Below, one piece after another: positions 37,499-46,910 of a stretch of DNA of 64,000 nucleotides. A model generated the notes under the pieces. It saw nothing but the letters and a program-made list of their open reading frames with translations. It did no database searches and was not told the origin of the DNA. A program made the position numbers and the translations under genes. Source of the DNA: Roseobacter sp. CCS2 (GTDB lineage Bacteria > Pseudomonadota > Alphaproteobacteria > Rhodobacterales > Rhodobacteraceae); assembly GCF_000169435.1 (NCBI RefSeq), contig NZ_AAYB01000001.1, forward strand, positions 62,001 to 126,000. Reading direction: 5' to 3'. Each line of letters starts with the position of its first letter. Positions within the stretch are counted from its first letter, which is position 1.

Positions 37499-38515
37499 AT
37501 GACGGCACTTGACCGATACGTCCGGTTGGAAAGCGAAGCACTCTGGCGCGCAGAACCTGACGGGCAGCGGCGCGATGTGACCTTGTCTTTTGGGGATGCA
37601 ACGCTTGTCATTTCTGATGGCAATGGGCGCCCGTTGACGCACTGGTCTTTGCCTGCATTGATCCGCCAAAACCCCGGCGAAGTTCCAGCAGTTTACGCCC
37701 CTGACGAAGACGCCAGCGAAATACTAGAAATCGCTGATACCACGATGGTTGAGGCCATTGAAGAAGTGCGCCAAGCCCTTGCCAAGGCACGCCCACATCC
37801 CGGAAAGCTGCGCTTTTGGCTGACTGGCGGGTTGATTGGCGTGACATTCGCACTTGCCATATTCTGGCTACCCGGTGCGCTGACCCGACAGACCCTTGCC
37901 GTTGTTCCCGCCCCGAAACGAGTCGAGATCGGGGTCGAGATGCTGGGCTATATGCAAAATCAAACCGGGGCGGTCTGCCAGTCTGAACAGGCGAACGCCG
38001 CTGCGATGCGCCTGTCCCAAAGACTCTTTGGGGCCCAGACGATCACACAGATTGTCGTTGTGCCGTCCTTACCGCAAGGCGCGATCTCACTACCCGGAGG
38101 GTTGATCCTGCTTGATTACGGCGTCTTGCAGATGTCTGACGATCCTGCAGCGGCTGCCGGGTTTATCCTTGCCAGTCGCGCGGCCGTTGTGGACGATGAC
38201 CCGCTAGAGAACCTGTTGCAGCAAGAGGGGCTTGGCATCACCTTCCGTTTGCTGACAACCGGTGAAATCCCAGGCGACATTTTGCGCCGCAATGCGATTA
38301 ACCTTCTTGAAAGCGATGCGCCAAAGCCTGACGCCGACATTTTACGCCGTGCGTTGGCCGCGTCTGAAATTCCTCAGGCACCGTACCTTGCTGCGGCTGA
38401 TGCCCGTACAGGCAACATGCCTGATCTGGGTACAGACCCATTGCTTGAACGCAGCATTCCGCTGATCTTACCCGACAGCGACTGGGTCAGCCTGCAAAAC
38501 ATCTGCAATGTCTAG
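37499..38515 (+). CDS. Membrane-anchored protein resembling an inactive M48 peptidase
   Basis: 338 residues from ATG 37499 (MTALDRYVRL), preceded by AAAAAGGGG. One transmembrane helix is visible at about 105-127, between a cytoplasmic-type N-domain and a C-domain. The C-domain has AISLPGGLILLDYGVL (about 195-210), which looks like the segment just before the HExxH helix in M48 proteases. Where HExxH should be, the sequence reads ILASRAA and there is no zinc-binding pair. It is therefore proposed as a non-catalytic relative; this is resemblance by eye, not a proven match. It lies three bases from the convergent upp gene. Confidence 0.5.
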   Translation: MTALDRYVRLESEALWRAEPDGQRRDVTLSFGDATLVISDGNGRPLTHWSLPALIRQNPGEVPAVYAPDEDASEILEIADTTMVEAIEEVRQALAKARPHPGKLRFWLTGGLIGVTFALAIFWLPGALTRQTLAVVPAPKRVEIGVEMLGYMQNQTGAVCQSEQANAAAMRLSQRLFGAQTITQIVVVPSLPQGAISLPGGLILLDYGVLQMSDDPAAAAGFILASRAAVVDDDPLENLLQQEGLGITFRLLTTGEIPGDILRRNAINLLESDAPKPDADILRRALAASEIPQAPYLAAADARTGNMPDLGTDPLLERSIPLILPDSDWVSLQNICNV

Positions 38516-38518
38516 AAT

Positions 38519-39151
38519 TTACTTGGTGCCAAACATCCGATCCCCAGCATCACCAAGCCCCGGCACAATATAGCCCTGTTCATTCAGATGACTGTCGATG
38601 GCTGCGGTGACAATCGGCACATCCGGGTGCGCCTCGCGCATGCGTGCGATCCCTTCGGGTGCTGCCAGCAGACACAGGAACCGTATATTCGTGGCACCTG
38701 CCTCTTTCAGCAGATCAATCGCGGCGACCGAAGAATTGCCTGTCGCCAGCATGGGATCCACGGCAATTACCAGACGGTCCTCCAACTCTGTCGGCACCTT
38801 GAAGTAATACTGCACCGGTTTCAGCGTCGCCTCATCCCGGTATAGCCCGACAAAACCTACACGCGCCGATGGGATCAGTTCCAGCACACCATCAAGCAGC
38901 CCATTGCCCGCACGCAAAATCGACACCAGCGCAAGCTTCTTGCCGTCGATGACAGGCGCATCCATCGGCTCTAACGGTGTATCAATCCGCTTGGTGGTCA
39001 TTGGCAATCCGCGCGTGACCTCATAAGCCAGTAACTGGCTGATCTCGCGCAACAGCTGCCGGAACACGGCTGTGGAGGTATCGGTCTGCCGCATCAGTGT
39101 CAGCTTGTGTTGCACCAGCGGATGGGTGACGTGGGTGACATGATCGGTCAT
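38519..39151 (-). CDS. upp: Uracil phosphoribosyltransferase
   Basis: 210 residues. It makes UMP from uracil and PRPP. The PRPP loop is [19 protein letters not shown], and the C-terminal uracil-binding [17 protein letters not shown] is typical. It is the last gene of the cdd-deoA-deoB-add-upp salvage operon and overlaps the adenosine deaminase gene by four bases. The operon recycles nucleosides into bases, pentose phosphate and nucleotides. Confidence 0.95.
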   Translation of the reverse strand: MTDHVTHVTHPLVQHKLTLMRQTDTSTAVFRQLLREISQLLAYEVTRGLPMTTKRIDTPLEPMDAPVIDGKKLALVSILRAGNGLLDGVLELIPSARVGFVGLYRDEATLKPVQYYFKVPTELEDRLVIAVDPMLATGNSSVAAIDLLKEAGATNIRFLCLLAAPEGIARMREAHPDVPIVTAAIDSHLNEQGYIVPGLGDAGDRMFGTK

Positions 39152-40137
39152 TGGGCAGTCTCCAGTCTTTTGGCCACGCGGGCCTTTGTGTCATCGTCGC
39201 AGAAAGCGGCTGCAAGGGCGGTTTTGTTCAGCGCTTTGAAATCATCTTCGCCCCAGCCAAAAGTCTTGTTCAGCATGTCGTATTCTGCGGTCATCGTTGT
39301 GTGAAAAAAGGGCGGATCGTCAGTAGATACCGTCACCTTGACCCCGGCATCGCGCAGTTTGGCGATCGGGTGACTGCCCCAACCATCAACCGCTTTCAGA
39401 ACAACGTTCGAGCCTGGACAAACCTCTAGCACAAGATCGTTTTCCACGATTTGGTCAATCACGGCATGATCATCAATCGCCCCAATCCCATGTCCAATCC
39501 GGGCAACCTTCAAATGTCGGATCGTTTCGGCCACCATTGCAGCACCACCCCATTCGCCCGCATGACAGGTCAGCGGCATCCCGGCCTCGCGGGCCATATC
39601 AAAACTATAGGCATAATCCGCAGGGCGCCTGACCATTTCACCACCCGCCATGCCGTAGCCGGTGACGAAATCGCCAAAGGTTTCGGCGGCACATCTGGCG
39701 GCAGGTTTACAAGCCTCTGGTCCGAAATGGCGAATGCCCGTGACGATCCCTTTCAGCGTAATACCAAGTTTGTCTTCCGCCTCGCGCGCGGCGTCTTCTA
39801 TTGCCGCAAGATAGTCTTTCCATGCAGCAAGATCACCGCCACCGCAGAAATCGGGCGACACGAAAGTCTCCATATAAACAACGCCATGTGCGGCGGTTTC
39901 TTCAAGCACGGCCATGGTCAGACGACGGAAATCATCAGGGCTTTGCAAAGTGGTGCAAGCGGCCTCGTATACTTTCAGAAAATGGTCGAAATCGCGAAAG
40001 GCATAGCCGCCGCCAGCATCGAATATCCCACTGATATCAATCTTCTTTTCATGGGCGAGCTGTTTGATAAAGGCAGGTGGCGCACAACCTTCAAGGTGTG
40101 TATGCAACTCGACTTTTGGCATCGTCTGAAAGGTCAT
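39148..40137 (-). CDS. add: Adenosine deaminase
   Basis: 329 residues with the amidohydrolase layout. Metal-binding HTHLEG near the N-terminus, HAGEWGG and the STDDPPFF motif with its catalytic aspartate are all visible. It converts (deoxy)adenosine to (deoxy)inosine. The gene overlaps both neighbours by four bases, which indicates a tightly coupled operon. Some family members act on adenine or other substrates, so specificity is inferred. Confidence 0.93.
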   Translation of the reverse strand: MTFQTMPKVELHTHLEGCAPPAFIKQLAHEKKIDISGIFDAGGGYAFRDFDHFLKVYEAACTTLQSPDDFRRLTMAVLEETAAHGVVYMETFVSPDFCGGGDLAAWKDYLAAIEDAAREAEDKLGITLKGIVTGIRHFGPEACKPAARCAAETFGDFVTGYGMAGGEMVRRPADYAYSFDMAREAGMPLTCHAGEWGGAAMVAETIRHLKVARIGHGIGAIDDHAVIDQIVENDLVLEVCPGSNVVLKAVDGWGSHPIAKLRDAGVKVTVSTDDPPFFHTTMTAEYDMLNKTFGWGEDDFKALNKTALAAAFCDDDTKARVAKRLETAQ

Positions 40138-41309
40138 AGAAAGCTCTTTCCTTGGCCCGCATAAGGTACATCCAAATGGGCGGCGACCGATGCTGCGACA
40201 TCAACAAAGGCAATCTGCCCCAGCGACTTAGCACCCAATCCATGCACCAGAACAGGCACACGTTCGCGGGTATGATCGGTCCCGGCCCATGTCGGGTCAT
40301 TGCCATGATCAGCGGTGACGATCAACAGGTCATCGGGGCGTAATTTGGGCAGTACCTTGGCCAATTCAGCATCAAACCATTCAAGGTGCTTGGCATAGCC
40401 TGCCGGGTCGCGACGATGCCCGTATTCGCTATCAAACTCGACCAGATTGGCGAACACAAACGACCCATCCGCAGCCGCATCAACCAGATCGTTGATGTGC
40501 CCCATGAGCGCCACATCACGCCCTTTGCGCAGATCATCTATGCCGCGCATTGAAAAGATGTCCCCGATCTTGCCGACGGCATAAACCATCCGACCCGCAT
40601 CATGCACATAGTCGCAAATGGTTGGTGATGGCGGCGCGATGGCAAAATCCTTGCGGTTGGCAGTGCGGGTGAAATTGCCCACGTCACCAACAAAGGGGCG
40701 CGCAATCACCCGTCCGACCTTCATCTCGTGCAGGGTCGGCGCGAGGTCTTTGCAAAGCGTCATCAGACGGTCAAGCCCGAACACCTCTTCATGGGCCGCA
40801 ATCTGCAGCACGCTATCGGCAGAGGTATAGCAAATCGGCCAACCGGACGTGACATGCGCCTCACCCTCTTCTTCAATCACTGTGGTGCCGGATGCATGGC
40901 GATTGCCCAATATGCCCTTTGTCCCAGCCAGTTTGCAGATCAGGTCAGTCACATCATCCGGGAACGCGGGGTCCGCGTCGGGAAAGGTATGCCAATCCCA
41001 TGGTACGGGAACGCCGGCCAATTCCCAATGGCCTGACGGTGTATCCTTACCGCGCGAAATTTCGGTCGCAGCCCCCCAAGCGCCGCTGGGGTCGACACCC
41101 AAACCTATAGCAGCCTCGCCGCAGGCCAGCTTGACCGCAGCCCCCAATCCCAACGCGTCCAAAGTCAGCACATTAAGGCCCGCATCACGCGCAATATGGC
41201 CGATGGTATTCGCACCAGTATCCGGCAGGTCACCGTTAAAAAACTGATCGGCATCAGGTGCGCCACCAATACCGACACTGTCTATGACAATCACAAAAGC
41301 ACGGGGCAT
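40134..41309 (-). CDS. deoB: Phosphopentomutase
   Basis: 391 residues. The alkaline-phosphatase-type metal site is seen in FVIVIDSVGIGGAPD at the start and VTADHGNDPTWAGTDHTRE near the end, with HWELAGV in the middle. It interconverts ribose or deoxyribose 1- and 5-phosphate. It directly follows deoA, sharing the last base of one with the first of the next. Confidence 0.96.
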   Translation of the reverse strand: MPRAFVIVIDSVGIGGAPDADQFFNGDLPDTGANTIGHIARDAGLNVLTLDALGLGAAVKLACGEAAIGLGVDPSGAWGAATEISRGKDTPSGHWELAGVPVPWDWHTFPDADPAFPDDVTDLICKLAGTKGILGNRHASGTTVIEEEGEAHVTSGWPICYTSADSVLQIAAHEEVFGLDRLMTLCKDLAPTLHEMKVGRVIARPFVGDVGNFTRTANRKDFAIAPPSPTICDYVHDAGRMVYAVGKIGDIFSMRGIDDLRKGRDVALMGHINDLVDAAADGSFVFANLVEFDSEYGHRRDPAGYAKHLEWFDAELAKVLPKLRPDDLLIVTADHGNDPTWAGTDHTRERVPVLVHGLGAKSLGQIAFVDVAASVAAHLDVPYAGQGKSFL

Positions 41310-42610
41310 CAGGTAATCCCTTCAATAACTAATGGGCCGGGTGTCACCGCATCGCCGATTGTGATCGCCGCTTGCACCGCCATCGCCGCTTCCATTGCGG
41401 CATCTTCATCCGCGGCATGCACAACACAAAGCGGGTCGCCGCGGGTCACAGACGCGCCCAGTTCAATCATGTCTGTAAAACCAACCGCCGGATTCACCCG
41501 ATCCGTTTCAACCCGGCGTCCACCGCCCAAGCCAACAACAGCCAGGCCCAGCGCCTCGCCATCTATCGCAGCGATGTGGCCAGTTGCTGGGGCGGTCACC
41601 TCGCCCACCACAGGCGCTTTGGGCAAGTGGGTGTGCCAATCCTGCGCCATATCTGGCGGCCCACCCAAAGCGGCAATCATTTGGGCAAAGCGTTCCATCG
41701 CAGTGCCCGAACTGATCGTCGTCTTGACCTTCGCCACAGCAGCAGTCGCATCTTCGCCTTGCATCATTAAAAGCTGCGCACAAAGCCCAACTGTCAGATC
41801 ATAAAGGCGCGGGGCCGCCTTCTGATCACCTGCCAAAACCTCCATGCAGATACCAACCTCAACCGCGTTGCCCAGCGCGGGCGCCAGCGGCTGGTTCATA
41901 TCGCTGATCAGGGCAGCGGTCTTGCACCCCGCCCCATTGGCTGCATCAACCAGCGCGCGGGCCAGTGCACGCGCCTCATCAGGTGTTTTCATGAAGGCCC
42001 CAGAACCGCATTTGACATCCAAAATCAGGCTTTCCAATCCCGCTGCAAGTTTCTTGGACAGAATTGAAGCGGTGATCAGGTCAATGCTTTCCACCGTCGC
42101 GGTCACATCGCGGATCGCATAAAGACGGCGATCGGCGGGGGCAATCTGGCCTGTGGCACTGACAATGGCACAGCCAACCTCGCGGGTGATCAAACGCAAT
42201 TGTTTTTCGGTGACGTTGATATTCAACCCGGGAATAGCCTCCAACTTATCGAGCGTACCCCCGGTGTGGCCCAGCCCGCGCCCCGAAATCATCGGCACAT
42301 AGGCACCGCAAGCGGCAAGCACAGGGGCCAAGATCAGCGACACACAATCGCCCACACCACCAGTCGAATGCTTATCAATCACCGGGCCGGGCAGATCCCA
42401 GCGCATCACATCGCCACTGTCGCGCATACCTTGTGTCAGCGCCACGCGCCCTTCATCTGTCAGCCCGTTCAGCACCACCGCCATTGCAAAAGCTCCGGCT
42501 TGCGCATCGCTGACGGCACCAGAGGCCAGACCTTGGGCAAACCATGCCAGTTCTTCTTGGCTTGGGGTCTGCTTGCCCCGGACCTTAACGATGATGGCAC
42601 GTGCGTCCAT
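41309..42610 (-). CDS. deoA: Thymidine phosphorylase
   Basis: 433 residues. Key segments are KHSTGGVGDCVSLILAPVL, ISGRGLGHTGGTLDKLE and LILDVKCGSGAFMKT (phosphate and pyrimidine-binding loops). It splits thymidine or uridine into base and sugar phosphate. It is separated from cdd by one base, so cdd and deoA are probably translated together. Confidence 0.96.
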   Translation of the reverse strand: MDARAIIVKVRGKQTPSQEELAWFAQGLASGAVSDAQAGAFAMAVVLNGLTDEGRVALTQGMRDSGDVMRWDLPGPVIDKHSTGGVGDCVSLILAPVLAACGAYVPMISGRGLGHTGGTLDKLEAIPGLNINVTEKQLRLITREVGCAIVSATGQIAPADRRLYAIRDVTATVESIDLITASILSKKLAAGLESLILDVKCGSGAFMKTPDEARALARALVDAANGAGCKTAALISDMNQPLAPALGNAVEVGICMEVLAGDQKAAPRLYDLTVGLCAQLLMMQGEDATAAVAKVKTTISSGTAMERFAQMIAALGGPPDMAQDWHTHLPKAPVVGEVTAPATGHIAAIDGEALGLAVVGLGGGRRVETDRVNPAVGFTDMIELGASVTRGDPLCVVHAADEDAAMEAAMAVQAAITIGDAVTPGPLVIEGIT

Positions 42611-42611
42611 G

Positions 42612-43004
42612 TCAGACGCGGCTCATATAATCAGCGTCAAAGCTGCCGGGCAACAGTGCCGCGACGGTCGTTTCGTGGACAACGCCATCCGTGGTGGCAA
42701 GCGTCACTTTCACGTCTCCTTGCGCGAATTCTGCTATTTTCTGACGACACCCGCCACAGGGGCTGACCGGTTTGGGACTGTCTGCGATGACCGCGATCTC
42801 AGCAATCGTTGTATCCCCGCCCGCAACCATCGCTGCAATGGCGCCAGCCTCGGCACAGGTTCCTTCGGGATAGGCGACGTTTTCGACGTTGCAGCCTGTA
42901 TAAACGGTGCCCGACGCCGTCTTAAGCGCGGCACCAACTTTGAACTTCGAATAAGGCGCATAAGCGTTTTCGCGCACCGCACGGGCAGATTCTATCAATG
43001 ACAT
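42612..43004 (-). CDS. cdd: Cytidine deaminase
   Basis: 130 residues from ATG 43004 (MSLIESARAV). Zinc ligands appear as CAEAGAI and PCGGCRQ; the substrate residues are in NVENVAYPEGT. It deaminates cytidine and deoxycytidine. It is the first gene of the nucleoside salvage operon. A longer frame from 43061 extends upstream without family support. No repressor gene such as cytR or deoR is adjacent. Confidence 0.96.
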   Translation of the reverse strand: MSLIESARAVRENAYAPYSKFKVGAALKTASGTVYTGCNVENVAYPEGTCAEAGAIAAMVAGGDTTIAEIAVIADSPKPVSPCGGCRQKIAEFAQGDVKVTLATTDGVVHETTVAALLPGSFDADYMSRV

Positions 43005-43120
43005 TTGCGCCTCCGTTCTTTCGGACAGATTGTGCCCTGACGCGGCGCGATGCAAGCGCAAGATGGAACCTTCGACCGGTCGGGGCGTTGGCCATGTATC
43101 GACGCAAAAGGAGTATTCTG

Positions 43121-43330
43121 ATGCCTACGAAACCAATCGTTGTCGCTGATGAGATGTTGCCAGACGACGCGCATGATGCAGACGCCCCGATGACTGCACA
43201 GCAAGCGGACATACTGCGCGCGCTTTGTGAAAGCGCAGGCGAACCCTTTGATGGTGGTTTGACGCAAGCTGCGGCTCATGAACGCATTGAACTGCTGCGG
43301 GAACAGGTCAACGACGCGCAAAACCTTTAA
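43121..43330 (+). CDS. DUF3072 small protein
   Basis: 69 residues from ATG 43121, with a strong AAAAGGAG ribosome site. The core PMTAQQADILRALCESAGEPF followed by LTQAAAHERIELLRE matches the DUF3072 layout of two short helices. Function is unknown. The stop codon overlaps the end of the convergent cupin gene by four bases. Confidence 0.75.
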   Translation: MPTKPIVVADEMLPDDAHDADAPMTAQQADILRALCESAGEPFDGGLTQAAAHERIELLREQVNDAQNL

Positions 43331-44409
43331 CTGGTGGAAAAATCGCCCGGCAGTGCGACTTCAAGCAGTTCCAGATCGTCCGACGGATCAGCATAGCGCG
43401 TTTGCATCCCCGGCGGGATCACAAAAGCATCACCGGGGGCAAGCTGATATGGTTCTTTGCCTTCACCTTCCAGTGTCATGGTTCCCTCCATCACAAAAGT
43501 GAAATGGATATCCGCATCATGACGCGACCAAGCAGGGTCACCTTGCCCTTTGCGGATCACGTTCACACCAGCAACGTCTTTTGTGTTGGCTGAAATGGTC
43601 GTATCGCGCGCCACAAAACCGGGTATACGGGCGGCCTGCCAATCAGCTTTGGACCCTTCGTTGAACACAAACTTCTGTCCCTGCCATTGGCGGTCCGGCC
43701 GCAGGTGCGGCGTTGGCAGTTCCATAGCGTGATCAATTTCGGTGATGTGTTCAGCCGGCACACCAATCTCAATCACTTCAATACCATCTGACGCCTCAAG
43801 CACCCGATGCCTGATCTCTGGCGGTTGGATAAAGCAATCACCAGCAGTCAGCCGGATTGGCGGCCCTTGGTCTTCGTACACAACATCAACCCAACCACGA
43901 TAGCAAAAGATCAGCTGAAATCCGACCTTATGGAAATGCACCATATCAGGGACCGGGCCGCCATCAGGAATACGGATGTGGCTGGCAATAATTGACCCGC
44001 CCAAACGGCTGGGGATCAAATCGCGGTACTGCATGCCTGCCCGGCCTATAACCCAAGGCGCCTGATCGGCCAACCTGCGGACCACAAAGGCATGGTCGGT
44101 TTCTGGCAACTCCAACGGTGGGTTCAACGGCAACACCTCAACCCGCGTACCGCCCGGTGATGTCAATGCGGTTGCGCCACTTGCAAACGCAGGATTATCC
44201 GTCAAAATCCGCAAGCCGGGGTTTTGCCCGACGCGCTGATCCAACCGCACACGTATTCCATGACCGGAATAAACCGCGACTGAAGGATCGTCAGCGGGAT
44301 AAATCATATCCAGTCGCATCCCCAAGGTGCCGCCGAAAAACCCAAGGTCCGCACGCAGATCAGTCGTACTCAGGCAAACCTCGGCGCGGATTTCATGTGT
44401 GTCTGTCAT
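43327..44409 (-). CDS. Glyoxalase-like / double cupin fusion protein
   Basis: 360 residues from ATG 44409 (MTDTHEIRAEV). An N-terminal glyoxalase/VOC-like domain (residues about 5-120, LGFFGGTLGMRLDMIYPADD) is joined to two cupin barrels. The first spans about 150-230 (HFHKVGFQLIFCYRGWVDVVY, then AGDCFIQPPEIRHRV). The second spans about 275-345 (HDADIHFTFVMEGTMTLE, APGDAFVIPPGMQTRY). Each cupin has histidine-containing metal-type motifs. The substrate is unknown. It is divergent from maeB across a promoter region with two strong palindromes. Confidence 0.75.
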   Translation of the reverse strand: MTDTHEIRAEVCLSTTDLRADLGFFGGTLGMRLDMIYPADDPSVAVYSGHGIRVRLDQRVGQNPGLRILTDNPAFASGATALTSPGGTRVEVLPLNPPLELPETDHAFVVRRLADQAPWVIGRAGMQYRDLIPSRLGGSIIASHIRIPDGGPVPDMVHFHKVGFQLIFCYRGWVDVVYEDQGPPIRLTAGDCFIQPPEIRHRVLEASDGIEVIEIGVPAEHITEIDHAMELPTPHLRPDRQWQGQKFVFNEGSKADWQAARIPGFVARDTTISANTKDVAGVNVIRKGQGDPAWSRHDADIHFTFVMEGTMTLEGEGKEPYQLAPGDAFVIPPGMQTRYADPSDDLELLEVALPGDFSTS

Positions 44410-44479
44410 ATTTTGCACCCTGTCCTTGCAGTGAATTATTTGCAAGAGTGGGCGCATCGCGATTGACCCCGCGACGCAG

Positions 44480-44518
44480 TTTCCCTAAGGGAAAGAAAAT
44501 GGTTTAATATTAAACCAT
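44480..44518. promoter_or_regulatory. Two adjacent palindromes in the maeB / cupin divergent promoter
   Basis: TTTCCCTAAGGGAAA (44480-44494) is a perfect odd palindrome. ATGGTTTAATATTAAACCAT (44499-44518) is a perfect 20-base palindrome ending 14 bases before the maeB start. The second is long enough to be a homodimeric regulator site (GntR/MarR-like in style). No regulator gene is adjacent. Confidence 0.65.
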
Positions 44519-44532
44519 ATTGGGAGGACGCA

Positions 44533-46812
44533 ATGCCAGACGATGCAAAAGACAGCCTGAGAGAAGCTGCACTTCACTATCATAAGTTCCCCAAACCCGG
44601 AAAACTCGAAATCCGTGCGACAAAGCCATTGGCAACAGGCCGCGACCTTGCGCGGGCCTATTCCCCCGGTGTCGCCGAAGCCTGCACCGAAATTAAAGAC
44701 AATCCCGACACCGCCCGCGACTATACCTCGCGCGGCAATCTGGTGGCGGTTGTGACCAACGGCACCGCCGTGCTGGGCCTTGGTAATATCGGCGCGCTGG
44801 CGTCCAAGCCGGTGATGGAAGGTAAGGCCGTTCTTTTCAAAAAATTCGCCAACATTGACTGTTTTGACATCGAGTTGAACGAACCGGATCCAGAAAAATT
44901 GGCCGATATTGTCTGCGCGATGGAACCGACCTTTGGCGCGATCAATCTGGAAGATATCAAAGCGCCCGACTGTTTCATCGTGGAAAAGCTCTGTCGTGAG
45001 CGGATGAACATCCCTGTGTTTCACGACGATCAACATGGCACTGCCATTGTCGTGGGGGCGGCGGCAACCAACGCCCTGCGTATCGCGGGCAAGACATTCG
45101 AGGATATCAAAATCGTCAGCACAGGCGGTGGTGCAGCTGGCATCGCTTGCCTGAACATGTTGCTGAAGCTCGGCGTGAAACGCGAAAACGTTTATCTTTG
45201 CGATATTGAGGGGCTTGTCTACGAAGGTCGCGAGACAGACATGACGCCGCAAAAGGCAGAATACGCGCAAGGCAAGACAGCGGCCACGCTGGATGATGTC
45301 ATCGCTGACGCCGACCTTTTTCTGGGGCTCTCTGGTCCGAACATCCTCAAACCCGCTATGGTCAAGAAAATGGCCGACCGCCCCATCATTTTTGCACTGG
45401 CCAACCCAAACCCAGAGATCAGCCCTGACGATGCACGCGCCGCCAACCCTGATGCGATTATCGCGACAGGCCGCAGCGATTTTCCCAATCAGGTCAACAA
45501 CGTCCTTTGCTTCCCCTTCATTTTCCGTGGCGCGCTTGATGTTGGCGCAACCGAAATCAACGACGACATGAAAATCGCTTGTGTCGAAGGCATCGCTGCC
45601 CTTGCCCGTGCGACAACCAGCGCAGAAGCTGCCGCTGCCTACAAAGGTGAACAACTTACCTTCGGGGCGGATTATCTGATCCCGAAACCTTTTGATCCCC
45701 GCTTGATGGGTGTTGTCGCCAGCGCTGTCGCAGGGGCCGCGATCAAAACAGGCGTCGCAACGCGACCCGTCGCCGACATGAACCTGTACAAAGCCAACCT
45801 TGACGGCTCTGTCTTCAAATCCGCCATGATCATGCGACCGGTGTTCGACGCCGCCCGCACTGCCACCCGCCGCATCGTCTTTGCTGAAGGCGAAGATGAA
45901 CGTGTGTTGCGCGCTAGCCAAGCCATCATGGAAGAAACCACCGATACGCCGATCCTGATCGGTCGCCCCGAGGTGATTGAAAGGCGCTGCGAACGGGCGG
46001 GTCTGAAAATCCGGCCGGGCGTCGATTTCAGCATCGTAAATCCCGAAAACGACCCTCGCTACCGCGATTACTGGGGCACCTATCATGATCTGATGGCACG
46101 CAAGGGCGTGACCCCTGATCTTGCCAAGGCAATCATGCGCACCAACACCACGGCGATTGCATCTGTCATGGTGCAGCGCGGCGAAGCGGACAGTATGATC
46201 TGCGGCACCTTTGGTCAGTATCTTTGGCATTTAAAGTATGTCTGCGAAATTCTTGGCACCGATGATTTCCATCCTATCGCAGGCTTGTCATTGATGATCC
46301 TCGAAGACGGCCCCTTGTTTGTTGCTGATACCCAGGTTCACCCAGAACCAACGCCGCAACAAATTGCCGAAACGGTGATCGGTGCCGCGCGACACGTGCG
46401 GCGTTTCGGGGTCGATCCCAAAATCGCGCTTTGCTCGCATAGCCAGTTCGGGAATTTGGATAGCGACAGCGGGCGACGCATGCGCAAGGCAATGGAAATT
46501 CTTGATAGTGCAAAGCGCGATTTTGAATACGAAGGCGAAATGCATGTCGATGCAGCGCTTGATGTTGAACTGCGCAACCGCGTCTTTCCTGCCGCCCACC
46601 TGCCCGGTGCGGCCAACACGCTGGTCTTTGCCAACACCGATGCAGCCTCTGGCGTGCGCAACATCTTGAAAATGAAAGGTGGCGGGCTGGAGGTTGGCCC
46701 GATCCTGATGGGCATGGGGAACCGCTGCCATATCGTGACGCCGTCGATTACTGCTCGCGGCTTGCTCAACATGTCAGCCGTGGCTGGCACGCCGGTCGCC
46801 CATTACGGGTAG
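44533..46812 (+). CDS. maeB: NADP-dependent malic enzyme with phosphotransacetylase-like domain
   Basis: 759 residues, the large MaeB type. It decarboxylates malate to pyruvate with NADP+. The malic domain has [30 protein letters not shown] and HDDQHGTAI, followed by the NAD-type fold [16 protein letters not shown]. From about residue 430 a PTA-like domain follows ([18 protein letters not shown]), thought to be regulatory, binding acetyl-CoA. GGGAGG precedes the ATG. A palindrome lies just upstream. It is the main pyruvate-forming step for C4 acids from the glycerol and propionate routes. Confidence 0.93.
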   Translation: MPDDAKDSLREAALHYHKFPKPGKLEIRATKPLATGRDLARAYSPGVAEACTEIKDNPDTARDYTSRGNLVAVVTNGTAVLGLGNIGALASKPVMEGKAVLFKKFANIDCFDIELNEPDPEKLADIVCAMEPTFGAINLEDIKAPDCFIVEKLCRERMNIPVFHDDQHGTAIVVGAAATNALRIAGKTFEDIKIVSTGGGAAGIACLNMLLKLGVKRENVYLCDIEGLVYEGRETDMTPQKAEYAQGKTAATLDDVIADADLFLGLSGPNILKPAMVKKMADRPIIFALANPNPEISPDDARAANPDAIIATGRSDFPNQVNNVLCFPFIFRGALDVGATEINDDMKIACVEGIAALARATTSAEAAAAYKGEQLTFGADYLIPKPFDPRLMGVVASAVAGAAIKTGVATRPVADMNLYKANLDGSVFKSAMIMRPVFDAARTATRRIVFAEGEDERVLRASQAIMEETTDTPILIGRPEVIERRCERAGLKIRPGVDFSIVNPENDPRYRDYWGTYHDLMARKGVTPDLAKAIMRTNTTAIASVMVQRGEADSMICGTFGQYLWHLKYVCEILGTDDFHPIAGLSLMILEDGPLFVADTQVHPEPTPQQIAETVIGAARHVRRFGVDPKIALCSHSQFGNLDSDSGRRMRKAMEILDSAKRDFEYEGEMHVDAALDVELRNRVFPAAHLPGAANTLVFANTDAASGVRNILKMKGGGLEVGPILMGMGNRCHIVTPSITARGLLNMSAVAGTPVAHYG

Positions 46813-46910
46813 TTAAGTTTTTGACATCGGCCGCGCTTGTTTGCGTGGCTCTGCTTGCCCTGTCGTAACACCATGCTTAACAATCCCTGCAGTAGGTTTG
46901 GGAGGACGAC

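Noticed and set aside
44485-46230. 581-codon minus-strand ORF opposite maeB
   Set aside because: It is a shadow of maeB with no domain pattern or start site.
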